From Kuschelorhynchus macadamiae (lineage: Eukaryota > Arthropoda > Insecta > Coleoptera > Curculionidae): a DNA stretch of 64,000 nucleotides. Below, piece by piece: positions 24,601-35,140 of the stretch. Under the pieces are notes generated by a model that searched no databases, had not been told where the DNA came from, and was given only the letters and a program-made list of their open reading frames with translations. Numbering within the stretch: position 1 is the first letter of the stretch; the number at the start of each line of letters is the position of its first letter. The stretch is taken from positions 1 to 64,000 of the forward strand of contig JAUTXW010004471.1 in the NCBI GenBank assembly GCA_030620095.1, in the 5' to 3' direction. Made by a program: the position numbers and the translations under genes.

Positions 24601-26089
24601 GCTTCCTTTGCATAAAAAATCCAATAAACAATTCTGGCCAATTTTATGTAAAGTCGGCAATTTTAAAGAAGAAAATCCTTTTATTGTATCACTTTACTTA
24701 GGAAAGCATAAACCACCATTGCAAAGTTTTCTTAATGCTTTTGTAATTGACATAAATGATTTATTACAAAATGGACTTTCTGTTGACAATAAAAATTTTA
24801 ATTTTGAACTTAAAGCCTTTTGCTGTGATACACCAGCTCGTAGTTTTATTAAAAATATAAAAGGACATAATAGTTATTATGGGTGTGATCAATGCTTGGT
24901 TAGAGGTGAATATATTCAAAGTCGAATGACTTTTTGTAGTCTTGATGCACAGTTACGCAGTGACCAGTCATTTTCTAACAAAATTAATACATCTCATCAT
25001 AAAGGCGAGTCGCCATTAGAGCATATTAATGGAATTGGCCTAATTACGCATTTTCCTGCAGATTATATGCATTCTGTGTGCTTGGGGGTAATGCGAAAAA
25101 TGCTCTTTTTGTGGAGAGATTATGGAAGAGGCTATGGAATTCAAAACATAAAACAAATTGATATGGAAATATCCAAACTAAAGTTTTATTGGCCTTGTGA
25201 TTTTAATAGAAAACCTCAGGGAATCTCCGAATTAGAGCACTGGAAGGCAACAGAATTAAGACAATTCCTTCTTTATGTAGGACCTGTAGTTTTACAAGAA
25301 AATGTTCCTAGATTCATATATGCAAATTTTATGCTTTTGAGCTATGCTTTAATTATTTTATTACATAAAAATTTAAACAAAGATTTTAATAATTATGCCT
25401 CACAACTAATAATATGTTTTGTCAAGCATTCCATTCAAATTTATGGCAAACAGTTCTGTGTATACAATACACATTCATTAATTCATTTATCAGCTCATGC
25501 CAAAAACTTTAATTCTCTTGATGACATAAACTGTTTTGCCTTTGAAAATTTTTTGGGGAGTTTAAAACGCCTTCTCAGGAAACCAAGCCTACCCCTAGCC
25601 CAGGTGGTGCGAAGATATTCAGAAATAGGTGATTGTGATAGGGGTATGAAAAAATCTACACCATTTACAAACCTGGATAAATTGTCTTTAACGAGTGTAC
25701 AAGAAACCATTAATATTTCAAATCTCAATATTGAGCATCACAATTTTTTCAAAAAATATCATTATGCAAGTGGATTTTTTTCAAGTAAACAAGGCAATGA
25801 TTGTATTTTTTTAAAGAATGGAACAATTTTAAAAATATTGGTGTTTTCAACAGATGGTAAAAACAATTATTGTGTTGGAAATCCAGTTAAAATAGAAAAA
25901 GATCTGATGGATTATCCCACTTCAAGCAGTTTAATTTTGAAACATGAAGTACAAGTTGAAACTGATTTTCAAGCTCTGCATATTCTTGATAACAATATTT
26001 TACACAAAGGAGTATTTCTGCCCAGAAACACGGAAAATACCAACAAATATATATGCTTTGCATTACTTCATGATATAATACACAATTAA
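18677..26089 (+). CDS. Tnp2-like DDE transposase of the large transposon (two exons)
   Basis: Exon 1 is 18677-18702 (MAASVPVE plus two bases) with donor AAAG|GTAAGT. Exon 2 starts at 23887 after CTTTTACAG. Frames agree, giving about 742 residues. An Arg/Lys-rich segment (RLSIRHRRRQIKRK, about residues 28-41) may be nuclear or DNA-binding. The core follows Tnp2 order: NIDGLPLH (Asp 246), a WPIL block, then FCCDTPAR (Asp 323), a YGCDQC knuckle (about 341-345), FPADYMHSVCLG, and FAFENFLGSLKR (Glu 562). These three acidic residues are my candidate catalytic triad. The 611-codon exon-2 frame is uninterrupted. The 5.2-kb intron is inflated by a hAT element and a MITE. It would act in the nucleus, cutting element ends. 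A domesticated host gene is the alternative; the subterminal repeats and termini argue against that. Confidence 0.75.
18879..21749 (-). mobile_element. hAT DNA transposon, apparently intact, nested in the large element
   Basis: The ends are CAGTGTTGCCACAG (left) and, inverted, CAGTGATGCCACAG (right). The flanking 8 bases are CCTATTAC (18871-18878) and CCTATTGC (21750-21757), an 8-bp target duplication with one change, as expected for hAT. Both ends carry repeated TTCGGTAGA motifs, probable transposase-binding sites. One spliced minus-strand transposase gene fills the interior. It lies within intron 1 of the Tnp2-like gene, so it arrived later. Confidence 0.92.
19167..21270 (-). CDS. hAT transposase (two exons, about 679 aa)
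   Basis: Exon 1 is 21270-20937, with donor GAAG|GTATAT. Exon 2 is 20872-19167, after TATTTTTTTAG. The intron is 64 bases and the phase matches. Residues 1-10 are an Asp-Ser run. A BED-like zinc finger uses Cys55, Cys58, His74 and His80. The catalytic core shows IADESTDISNKK (first Asp about 187), FASDCANVMMG (second Asp about 253) and a TRWLS block. The C-terminal hAT dimerisation segment is LPHSSANVERFFSDI, with Glu about 608. An acidic Ser/Asp tail ends the protein. No stop or frameshift breaks it, and its element ends are present, so it may be active. It would cut and paste the element in the nucleus, leaving 8-bp duplications. Confidence 0.92.
23073..23670. mobile_element. Foldback MITE, about 600 bp, TA target duplication
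   Basis: Two arms of roughly 275 bases are inverted repeats around a short A-rich centre near 23365-23390. The outer ends read CGGTGACCGGCAGAAAG and, inverted, CAGTGACCGACAGAAAG, each flanked by TA (23071-23072 and 23671-23672). There is no coding capacity. The TA duplication suggests mobilisation by a Tc1/mariner-type transposase. It lies in intron 1 of the large element's transposase gene, so the transcript would contain a long hairpin. Confidence 0.85.
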
Positions 26090-26968
26090 AGGTGAGATAT
26101 GGGTTTAAATGTTATATTGATGGTTTGGGTTTATTTATTGAGTATTTCTCTATTGCATGTGTACCTCTAGATGTAATTTTTTATATTGGGTTTTTCTTAT
26201 TTTTAGGGTATTTAGAAACTGTGTTAGTGTTTTAACTTTATCAGTATTTATACTAATAGGTAATATGTTTTGGTTTTGCTCTATGACCTTGTTTCTATTT
26301 TTTCTCTAAGCAATGTTTAATTTCTAAAGAAGGTTATTTGCACAATATCACAAAAACTTAATATCTTTGTTGTACTTGTTACAAAAGTTTTATTGACAAT
26401 TATAAAAACATTGTTTAAAACATGAATAAATCAGTATTTCATGTTCATATCTATTTCGAATGTCTGTACAGTACTTTCTATAATATTAAGATGAATAAAA
26501 TATTATGAGTAATATAAATAAAAAAAATCTTTCAATGGTTGTCTTAGAAACATGGTCTCTGAGATCACTAATTTTTGTGGACTGATTCAAAACTATAAAC
26601 CAAATAGTAGGTAGCTTTCAAGAAGACATATAAGTCAATTAGTACATTGTTATTTTAATTTCATCATAAATGAGCCGCCGGAGAATGTTGTTATACCCTA
26701 ATTAAAAAAGTAATTTTATGTACCTAAAAGTTTTATTCAATTTTTTTAAGGACGTTTTTAATAATAATTTTTTTATTTTCAATGAAGCACTTTGCATATA
26801 ATCTTAAAATCTAAAAATAAATTCTGGACAAGTTTATGGTAGAATTCTGTTTTTAAAATTTTTTTACGGTTGAGGGTTACCAAAAAAAGACACTTTCATA
26901 TTATTCTGCACTATTTTCTTAAGTAGATAACTTTTATTCACCAGATTTAAAATTTTAATCTAAAAAAA

Positions 26969-29900
26969 ATGTTTTGTTGTAGTTTATTTTATGCCGTTGT
27001 GGAGTTTATAGATGAAGCAGAAGAAGATGGGGAAGTCCCTATTGGAATCATTTCCAGCAAGTGGATTATTTCAGAAGATTCTAATAATTTGTTTTGTTAT
27101 TGGCCCAAGTGTCATAATGACAATCAATTACGAAAACTTGTTGAAAGACATGCTGAAGTTAAGCTGGAGACCAGTTTAAAATGTCCAATATCTATTAAAT
27201 ACAAGTCAAGTAGGTATCTTTTGCTAGCTAAAATAATTTTTAATAATGTTCAATCTTAGTTATACGGTGTTAAGAAAAAAAAAATGGTTTGGCATTTTAA
27301 ATATTTATTTATTTTTTGGAAGTTTTGATTATAAACCAAATTCAAAATGTAAAAGAAAGTTTATAAAAAACTAAATATTCTTGTTGTACTTAATATTAAA
27401 TTTTCTTGTATAGCTTATTATTGCTGGGAAATATATACATAAGTTTCAGTTGACATTTATATTCCATTGCTGTCTTTTTTCACTTAATTCACATATTTTA
27501 AATAGAAACATCATTTTAATAATTATGCCTTTCATAAGTTTTTATAATTTCAGAGATTTATCATCGGGCTGTCGATAAAATGAAAATGCTTAAGGATATT
27601 ACCAGTGTTTCTCAAACCGACGATGAAGAACATACAGAAGGCATAAGAAAAAGGCGCCCAAAAGCTTGTATTAAATTATCTGAATATGTTAATAATTCAG
27701 AAAGTTCTGATGATGAATTACTTCCATCTGTACCAAAATTAGTAGTGAAGAAAAATAATGATCATACACAATCTGAGAAAGATATTCAAAGTGAAATTAT
27801 TAAAGTGCCAAGCAGGCCAGAAACTAATGAGAAAAATATGAAGCTATCATTTGGGCATCCCCAGGAAGATGTTCAAGAAGAAATTGATTTGCCAATTCAT
27901 AATATGCCTCTTTCAATAATGGAAGAAATTAAAAATTCAATTCCAAATGCTCCTAATAATAATAATGGAGGCTGTGGATCATTTGCATCAAATGACACAT
28001 TTTTGTGTAATGGTTGTAAAAAAACTGAAGGTAAGTAGTAGTATAATCTATGTTTGCTATTCTTTTTTCTGTTAAAACAGTTATATGAAAAATGTTTTTC
28101 ATTTTCACTTTTGATGAGTATAACAAGTTACTATTTGTCATGCTTTTAACAGCCAGTGACTGCTATAAGTATGAAAAATTAAAATATAGTAATAGTATAA
28201 CAATCTGAGCAATAGTGGAAGTTGAAAAACACTGAGTTTTATTTAAACTTGATGTCATACCATTGCTTATTAAAAACTAAGGTGGAAAAGTGCAAATTAT
28301 TTTACATTAACTTTACCTACTTTTAAGTATAAATATTTATTTTGCACTGATATATTTTTAGAACTACTCCCAACATTAATGGAAAAAATTGAAGCAATAG
28401 CCGATGACATTAAATATTTAATGTTGTGTAAGCAACATACAATCGAGGATGCTGGACAGCGAGAATCCTTTACATCTTGCTCAACCAAAGAAGAACTGCT
28501 GGCTTTGGAGGACTTGCTCTTAGATGACGAAAAGTGGTATTCTAAGGTAGTCTTTTTTTTTTAATAGCCAGTGTGCATTTTTTCTTTGGTAAAATGATAA
28601 ATATTTCTTATAAATATTTTTTTTAGTGCCTGTTATTTCAGACAGTGGGTGGAAAAGACACTGTTGACACGACTAGAAGAATTTTGGCAAAAATAATGAC
28701 CAATGAGTTGGCTATAACATACAATTGGACCGGAAGAAACTCAAAGGAAGAATTTTCCAAACTAAAAAATATTTTAAAATTGATACTTGGTAAGTAATTC
28801 TTCTTCTAATATTTTTTAAACACTTTGAAAATTGAAAAAAATAAAAATAAAAACTTTGGGGTTTGCATTTTTTAATATTATTTTTTTGAGTATGCAGTGT
28901 TGATGTTTCTTACAACCCAATAAAATTCTAGAGGTATATATTGCGGTATTCCCTATCTGTTTAGAACCTTTAAATTGCTTAAAAAATGTTGGCAAAATAA
29001 AAAATGTATTGTAAAAAGCTAAAGAGTATATGAAACTGGCCCTGGTTCATACTTTCTCACTGTTTAAAAATATTAATAAGATACATAATTGTTTCGCAAT
29101 TATTTTTATTATTATTTATTGATTTTATGATTATTTAATATAGATTTTTTTATTTTTTAAATACATATTTAATTTTTTTTAGTTGCTGTTAGAAGAAACC
29201 CACTTTCGAAAAACGCCACAATGAGAGAAGTGGAGCAAATTACCAAGCATTTTTTGAGGAATGCCATTGACCGGGAAGGGGGTAGAGGGCAAAGACAAAA
29301 AAAGTAAGAATCATTTTAATATGTATGCTTAAAACCTTTATTTGCCAATAGTTATAATAACTAATTGCAAGGGTATAAAGTAGCCTATTAAATTTTTTTC
29401 AATTCTCCCAAGTTTTAAAAAAATTGAAAATAGTTATTTTTGATTTTTGAGGGCTGTATTTTGGGTAACCTTTTGTAAAAGAAATAAATAATTAATAAAT
29501 TAATAGGCAGTAGTTACTGTAGCTTCTACAGAAACGTCCGTGGTGCCACTGCCACTGATTAAAAACTTAAATGATTAAAAAACTTACCTATACCTTATCT
29601 GGTATTGTTGTCAAAAGGTAAAATGAAAATTAAGATTAAGTAAAAATACATAAAAAATCTTAAATTTTATGGAAAAACTTATTAAAAAATTAATATAAGT
29701 TTATATATTTTTGTTAATATTTTTGTGCAAATATTTGTGTGTGTGCAAATATTTGTGTTTAAAAATACAGGTTTTCTGAAAAGAATTTTTTAAACACAAA
29801 TATTTGCACAAAAATATTAACATACCCCAACCTTCTTTAAACTATCGATGATTGATAATCAGTAGTTCACTAAGTATTTGGAAAGCTTACTATTGCCAAA

Positions 29901-30117
29901 AAGTTAATATATAGCAAAGCGAATTGTTGTTGACCTTTTAAGTATTGGTATACATTTTTTTATTTTATTGTCATAGTAGGGTTTTTTGTTTTAAAATTGT
30001 TTGTTGTTTATGTCAATTTAGGTTCTCCTGTCATTTTCTCACAAATTATTATATTTTAGAAATACAACAGAGGCACCCAACAATGAGGATGAAAGATCAA
30101 CAGACCCCAGTAGCTGA
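26969..30117 (+). CDS. DUF4806 protein gene of the large transposon (six exons)
   Basis: Exons are about 26969-27209, 27554-28030, 28362-28546, 28627 (or 28642)-28789, 29183-29303 and 30060-30117. All junctions are GT-AG with matching phases. The N-terminal exon has YAVVEFIDEAEEDG...SSKWI and FCYWP, the usual start of DUF4806-containing insect proteins. Exon 2 is acidic, Ser-rich and low in complexity. Exon 3 is helical. Exons 4-5 form the DUF4806 core (VGGKDTVDTTRRILAKIM, NELAITYNWTGR, VAVRRNP). The last exon gives an acidic tail ending DPSS at a stop, with AATAAA nearby. Length is about 415 aa. The start may be ATG 26969 or lie in an unseen upstream exon. The biochemical role of DUF4806 is unknown; I infer a DNA-binding or accessory transposition factor. 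Confidence 0.72.
29714..29823. repeat. Hairpin with internal duplication in the last DUF4806 intron
   Basis: GTTAATATTTTTGTGCAAAT and the following bases (29714 onward) pair with the inverted copy ending at 29823. The left arm carries an extra tandem copy of TGTGCAAATATTTGTG. Confidence 0.7.
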
Positions 30118-30481
30118 TAATAAATGAAGATAAATATAGAAAAGTGATAATATATAGTGCTATATGATAAATAAAGAAAAAATAAAACAAAAACGTTTTT
30201 TACTTTTATTTTAATGTCCTACAATACCTGGTAAAATTATCAGTAAAAGTTTTCATTACAATAAAAACTTTTTCTTAGACATCAATAATATTAAACAAAT
30301 CATTTATAGAATCAGGCTCTGTGACTGATAGAGATAGAGAAGATATAATGTAGATAGTAGAGTATTATATACGTTAAATAAAAAAAATTAACAAAAAAGT
30401 TTCCTTTGCTATAAAGACTATCTCTTATAGGCATTAACAATATTAAGCAAATTGTTTATTTCAAGAACTACACAAGTTTGG

Positions 30482-30602
30482 TTTACCATAATTCTACAGA
30501 TGCAGCAACATTTTGACAAAATTGTTATAACAGTAAACATTATAGTGTTAATAAATAACAATTTTGTCAAAAATGTTGATGCATCTGTAGAATTATGGTA
30601 AA
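30482..30602. repeat. Inverted repeat with 45-base arms
   Basis: TTTACCATAATTCTACAGAT and the following bases (30482-30527) recur inverted at 30557-30602 with about two differences, around a 29-base loop. It lies between the DUF4806 gene and the right end of the large transposon. It may be a small MITE or part of the element's end. Confidence 0.75.
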
Positions 30603-30649
30603 CTTACTTTTGTTGGTTTTTAAATAAGCGATTTGGTTTTTATAAGCTA

Positions 30650-30905
30650 TTTTGGAGCACTTATAAAGCACTGAATTGAAGCATTTATTTAACACTTATT
30701 TAAACCGCTCTTCAAGCACTTTATTGCAGCATGCTTTTTAGAAGTGCTTTAAAAGTATTCTTTTTAAGTGCTTTTAAACAATTGCCGATTTTATGCCGGC
30801 CGGAGGGACGCCGAGATGGTTTTTAAGCGCTTTTTTGTCAGCGCTTCTTAAGTATAGTTTTGATAATTGTAAGCATTTCTTAAGCACTAATGCAGCTATT
30901 TTTGC
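30650..30905. repeat. Right subterminal repeat cluster AAGCACTT
   Basis: Many exact or near copies of AAGCACTT/AAGTGCTT (with variants such as AAGCGCTT) lie in both orientations just inside the right end, mirroring the left cluster. Confidence 0.75.
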
Positions 30906-30942
30906 TATCTGGGTTGAATGTTTATGTTTTTTGCTTTTTAGG

Positions 30943-30974
30943 TACTTTATATTACATATATGTAATATAAAGTA
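30943..30974. repeat. Perfect 32-base palindrome
   Basis: TACTTTATATTACATA is followed directly by its exact reverse complement, without a loop, 29 bases outside the right end of the large transposon. Confidence 0.9.
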
Positions 30975-31424
30975 TCTAACCAAGCAAACGCCTTTGTGGG
31001 TGGTTATCATATCATAAAATCTATAATTTTTATTTTATATATATTTGCTTATATCTTGAAAATCATACGAAAAGCATAATGATAAACATTTTGAACCTTT
31101 AATTTGATCAACGGAGTGGAGTTATTTTATTAGACTAGCAATTTTTGAAAAATTGTAGATTACCAGGTAAATTTTTTTATTAAGTTGTTATACAAACCAT
31201 CAGAGCTTAATTTTCATAAGGTTCTCTAGCCGTACAAATAATTTTTGTGGGTATTCAAATATAAAATAATAGTATGCATATTGAACCTATTAAGTATAAA
31301 AACGAAAGAACCAAAACTTTCTTATATTAAAATTAAATAAAGATGAGACGAAAAAATATCTTTTGGATGTCGGGATATTTATATGTTACAATTTTTATTA
31401 CCCTTCTACGTCCATGTTGAATTT

Positions 31425-31612
31425 GTTTAGGAAGGAAATGCCTTTCACATACAACACAGCTCTGATACAAAATTTCAAACGGAAGGGACATAAGTTGAGA
31501 TTATTAATACGTTCAAGCCACACGGATAATTCTTGCTGGTTTTTATTAGTAAACCGAAAAGGACGTATTATTTATCAGCGCATCCTAGAAAGCAACATTT
31601 CTTCTTGGCCAT
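31425..31612 (-). pseudogene. THAP zinc-finger domain relic
   Basis: On the minus strand ATG at 31612 starts MAKKKCCFLGCADK, a typical THAP start with the first Cys pair. In shifted frames NQQELSVWLERINN (the conserved Trp helix) and VVCERHFLP (the Cys-x2-His pair) follow. Order and spacing fit a C2CH THAP domain, but a stop after residue 14 and frameshifts break it. THAP domains occur in P-element-type transposases and host regulators; which applies is unclear. Confidence 0.45.
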
Positions 31613-31981
31613 TTTTTTTTCAAAATTGACCGACATTATTTTAATTTAGATTTCAAATATATGCACGAACACCCACACAAAACAAATCACAAAGTACACA
31701 GAAAACACGCAAAAAATTAACAATAACTTATCCGAAAATACCCGTGACATTTCATGAATATCAAATATACTGCAAAGTTGACATTTATATGCTTGAAGCG
31801 CCTCTAGTGACTGACCGCACAAACTTTAAGGTTGCTTATACAGGAAGCGCAAAAAAATTAAAATGTTGGGTAACTTATTTTATTAATTATTTTAGCATCA
31901 GAGAAAATAATTCTGCATCAAAATTTTTGCTTGCTCCAAAACCAAGATTGGCGTAAAAAAGTCGTGAATATCTAATACAAA

Positions 31982-32305
31982 CTTTTTTTAAAACAAGCCT
32001 TTATTTATAAACTAAAAAGTAAACAATAATATCTTAGTGTATGAAGGTTAATAGTAAAGTTGCAGAAAAATCCGATCCTCACTGAAAACTTTTAAAAATT
32101 TCAATATTTTAATAAAAGGGGTCGAGGCGTGGGACTTCATCAGACTTGAAATAAAGCCTCAAGCTTTTAAGAAAATATTCAAATTTCTAAAAGTTCTGAG
32201 TTGGGGTGGGGTTTTTCTGAAGCGTTATTTCATACACTAAAATATTATTCTTTACCTTTTAGTTTATAAATAAAAGCTTGTCTTTAAAAATATTTTTGAT
32301 GTTTA
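31982..32305. mobile_element. Foldback MITE, about 320 bp
   Basis: The left arm (ACAAGCCTTTATTTATAAAC..., 32000-32110) and the right arm (inverted, 32170-32290) are about 85% alike over more than 100 bases, with no coding capacity. Exact ends and target duplication were not resolved. Confidence 0.6.
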
Positions 32306-32349
32306 TTTTATTTTAAATTGAAATGCCTATTTACTTCCTGGGTAAACAT

Positions 32350-32720
32350 AAATATGTTTTTTAAATATATTGTATTCCAAGCGGGGTCAGAAAAAGGATT
32401 TGTTGAAAATGAAAGTTTAATTTTAAATCAGACAGTAAATCGGGTGATTATCACGATTCAATGAGTTGTTTAATTTTTCGAAAGTGGTTTAAAGAGCAGC
32501 TGCTACCATATTTAGGCGAGCCATCTTTGATAATAATGGACAATACATCGTTCCATTCTGAACTTTTAGAGAAAATTCCAAATCGAAGTTAGACAAAGAA
32601 ATCCCTCAGCGATTTTTTTGGAACAAAAAGTATTCTATACCCACCCCTGGCCATGAACGATGAAATCTCTAACATAGTAAAGATCTTTCCACATAAGTGA
32701 TACAAGTACGTAACAATCAT
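32350..32720 (+). pseudogene. Tc1/mariner-type transposase relic, middle third
   Basis: Plus frames read IVFQAGSEKGFVENESLI, a GDYHDSM block, then FRKWFKEQLLPYL and PSLIIMDNTSFHSELLEKIP. MDN is the second catalytic Asp of this DDE family. SDFFGTKSILYPPL and DEISNIV follow. Frameshifts and stops are present. Similarity stops near 32720, just before a LINE inserted in the opposite orientation. The piece continues logically from the 16735-17195 fragment and into the 34745-35140 fragment. Confidence 0.7.
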
Positions 32721-32802
32721 ATATTGTGTATAAAATTAACCACCAAAAGCTCGACTTTCAATAATCGTGTGAAGTCTTTAAAAAAACTTACGACCAACGT
32801 TA

Positions 32803-33770
32803 GACAATAGACAATAGTTTATTTGGTTTACACAGGTCGCAGTAAGTAAAATTAAAACTAATTAGCAAAATTACTTTACGTGAAAAATATCCTAGTTCAC
32901 ATAAGAAAACCAAAATACTTATACTAATATTAATACAAATGATAACGAGAAAACTTATCCTAACAATAAAACTTATTCTCAATTCATATTTAAAAAATCG
33001 TCTGTTCTATAAAAAGTATTTGGCAATAAGATGTTTTGACATATTTTTTGAATTGCTTTATAGGTATATTTCTCGCAGCATCCGGAGCACATTGAAAAAT
33101 TCAGGTCCATAAAAACCAGACCTATCTTGAGATCCTTTCAAGTGACAGTAGTTTGATAAAATATTGCTTTTCTACTATGTGTAATACTGATGCATATCCC
33201 CATGAGTCACATACGAATCCAGATTTTTCTTGACATACATCAAACTCTCCAATATATTCTAACTGAGGGAAGAGTCAAGCTGCGAATATCTGCAAAGGCA
33301 GTTCTGCAATATTCCCTGTATCCCAAACCGGCGACCAACCTTATCACCTTCCTCTGAAATTCAAAGATTCTTTGAGATTGAGATGTGTGTCCCCATAGAA
33401 GAATTGCATACCACAATCGACAGTGGAAGATGCCAAAAGATGCAGTTCTTAGTGTAGCTCGAGAAATACAGTTTGATATATTTCGTAAAGCAAACAAGCT
33501 GTTTTTTAAAGCCTTACATGCAGCTTCAATTTGTACATCCCATAGCATTCTCGGATCAAGATGTACACCAAGGAATTTTTACTTCTGAGATATTTCCATT
33601 GGCTGTCCCAAGATCCATCATCCTTCAGAATTCTAAATGCTTTGTTATATCCTTATTGAAATGCAACCTATTCAATATGAACCAAAACTCCGCCCTCTCC
33701 TGCAGACTCTCAATCTTCCCCAGAGCATCTTTAATTGCATCAACAGTAGTCGTTTGTACGAAAATTTAAA
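32803..33770 (-). pseudogene. Non-LTR retrotransposon 3' part, 5'-truncated
   Basis: On the minus strand, KFLGVHLDPRMLWDVQIEAA leads into RTASFGIFHCRLWYAILLWG and RIFEFQRKVIRLVAG. This is the segment after the reverse-transcriptase core in jockey-like LINEs. Upstream frames (RAEFWFILNRLHFN near 33700) match the region before it with a frameshift. The 3' end near 32803-32826 is a repeated CTATTGT unit on the minus strand, like LINE tails. The element is truncated at its 5' end (about 33770), as is usual for target-primed insertion. Confidence 0.75.
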
Positions 33771-34744
33771 AAACTTTTTAATTATATTCTGTATATGTCA
33801 TGGTGCACGTTTATTTTTGTGGAAATTGTTATATTTTTAAATATTCAAATATATTTTGAGAAAATGAGCAAAATTTAGTAATTTTAATGATTTTTTGTAC
33901 AAAATAAGTGCGAGATACTTTAGTATCTCTTACTTTATTGTCGCATACTTTCCTAAATACAAAAAGTCGAAAGGTTTTTTTGTAAAGCATCCCACTCAAA
34001 CTAGACCTTTTATATTTAGACAAGAATACGGCAGTAAAGAAATAAAAACGCGTGTATAATTCCTCCTTATTTGTTACGTACTTGTACATATATCAAATAA
34101 AAAGGGCCTGTTTTGCATATCATTAGCAGTGGCACCAGTGTTGGCGAGTCAGTTTTATTCGAGGGACTTTTCTTACCGGACATAGGAAAAAAGACTTTAT
34201 CCACCAAATAATGTATAAAATTTTCCAGATTATCTACTATCGCTCAAAGGGCTGCTAATTTTGAATTTAAAATACAAATTCGAATATTTGCCGATGTTAC
34301 ATCCAATTACGACAAAATATCACACAAAAATTTCTAGATTTAAAAAAAAATAAAATAAAGCGTATTTTTATGTTATATGTAACTTTCTAAATGTACGTAA
34401 TAAAAAAAAGACGTAGTCTGTGTAGGTCTTGTTATTTTGGCATTCATGTGTTAATTGCATTTTTGCAAAACCCGATCAGTTTCTATAAAATTAATGTAGA
34501 AAGTAGTGAATATCTAAAATGAGCACTTTACAGTCAATAATTCAAAATCGAAAAAATCAGAAAAATCTTACTTCAGATTCATGGTCAGTACCCATAGAAA
34601 CAAAATAATGAACAAACCATATTTAAATTTTAGAGGGATTGCGAAAACTAGGGTATTAAAAGAGAACATGCCTACTATTTAATGACCTGTTTTAACTAGA
34701 AAAATTACAGATTTGACCTGACATATTTTCTATTCCCTTCTTTT
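33771..34744. other. AT-rich non-coding stretch
   Basis: Nothing identified. It separates the LINE from the C-terminal transposase fragment. Confidence 0.3.
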
Positions 34745-35140
34745 CACAGACTTGAGGAAATAGCCCTGGAGTATTGACATCGTGTTTTGAAACTTCCTTC
34801 ATATCATTGCCATTACATCCCATCGAGATGATATGGTCAGAGTGTAAGCGCTAGTTACGATGCACATATTAGCAATATTCATGCTATTACAAGCGATGGG
34901 GTATTGCGTCTCTGGAATAAAGCACTTGAAAATGTATAAACTAAGGTATTTTAATATCGTATATGTTTTAATAAAGAAACTGTTTTAGATTACCCCACAA
35001 AAATAGAAGATATACTAACACTTTAATAAATGATACCTGGCAAGAGGAAGAATGATTGATGCTTCAAATATTCTCCCTGTAATTTATAAATGATTTAGAC
35101 TCGGATGAGGATTATTTTACTGAAGAAGAAGAAACGATAG
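34745..35140 (+). pseudogene. Tc1/mariner-type transposase relic, C-terminal third
   Basis: Plus frames read LEEIALEY, then HRVLKLPSYHCHYIPIEMIWSECKR, the block with the third catalytic acidic residue (IEM). Decayed sequence follows, ending in an acidic tail (DLDSDEDYFTEEEE) typical of this family. Stops interrupt it. It begins where the middle fragment at 32350-32720 leaves off. Confidence 0.65.

Larger units (their letters stand above)
18085..30913 (+). mobile_element. Large two-gene DNA transposon (Tnp2-like transposase + DUF4806 protein)
   Basis: The element starts CCCAGATAGCACAAA and ends TTTTTGCTATCTGGG, inverted termini of about 15 bases with one mismatch. Inside each end lies a cluster of AAGCACTT/AAGTGCTT motifs. 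Two plus-strand genes lie between: a spliced Tnp2-like transposase (18677-26089) and a six-exon DUF4806 gene (26969-30117). Flanking bases are TT on both sides (18083-18084 and 30914-30915), a possible 2-base target duplication. A hAT element and a foldback MITE have inserted into intron 1; without them it would be about 9.4 kb. The transposase core resembles the CACTA/EnSpm (CMC) group, but the termini are not CACTA. The boundary call rests on the termini, the subterminal repeats and the gene content all agreeing. Confidence 0.7.

Noticed and set aside
24254..26089. Interpretation as a single-exon host gene
   Set aside because: An upstream exon joins in phase, and the protein follows Tnp2 transposase order inside inverted termini with subterminal repeats.
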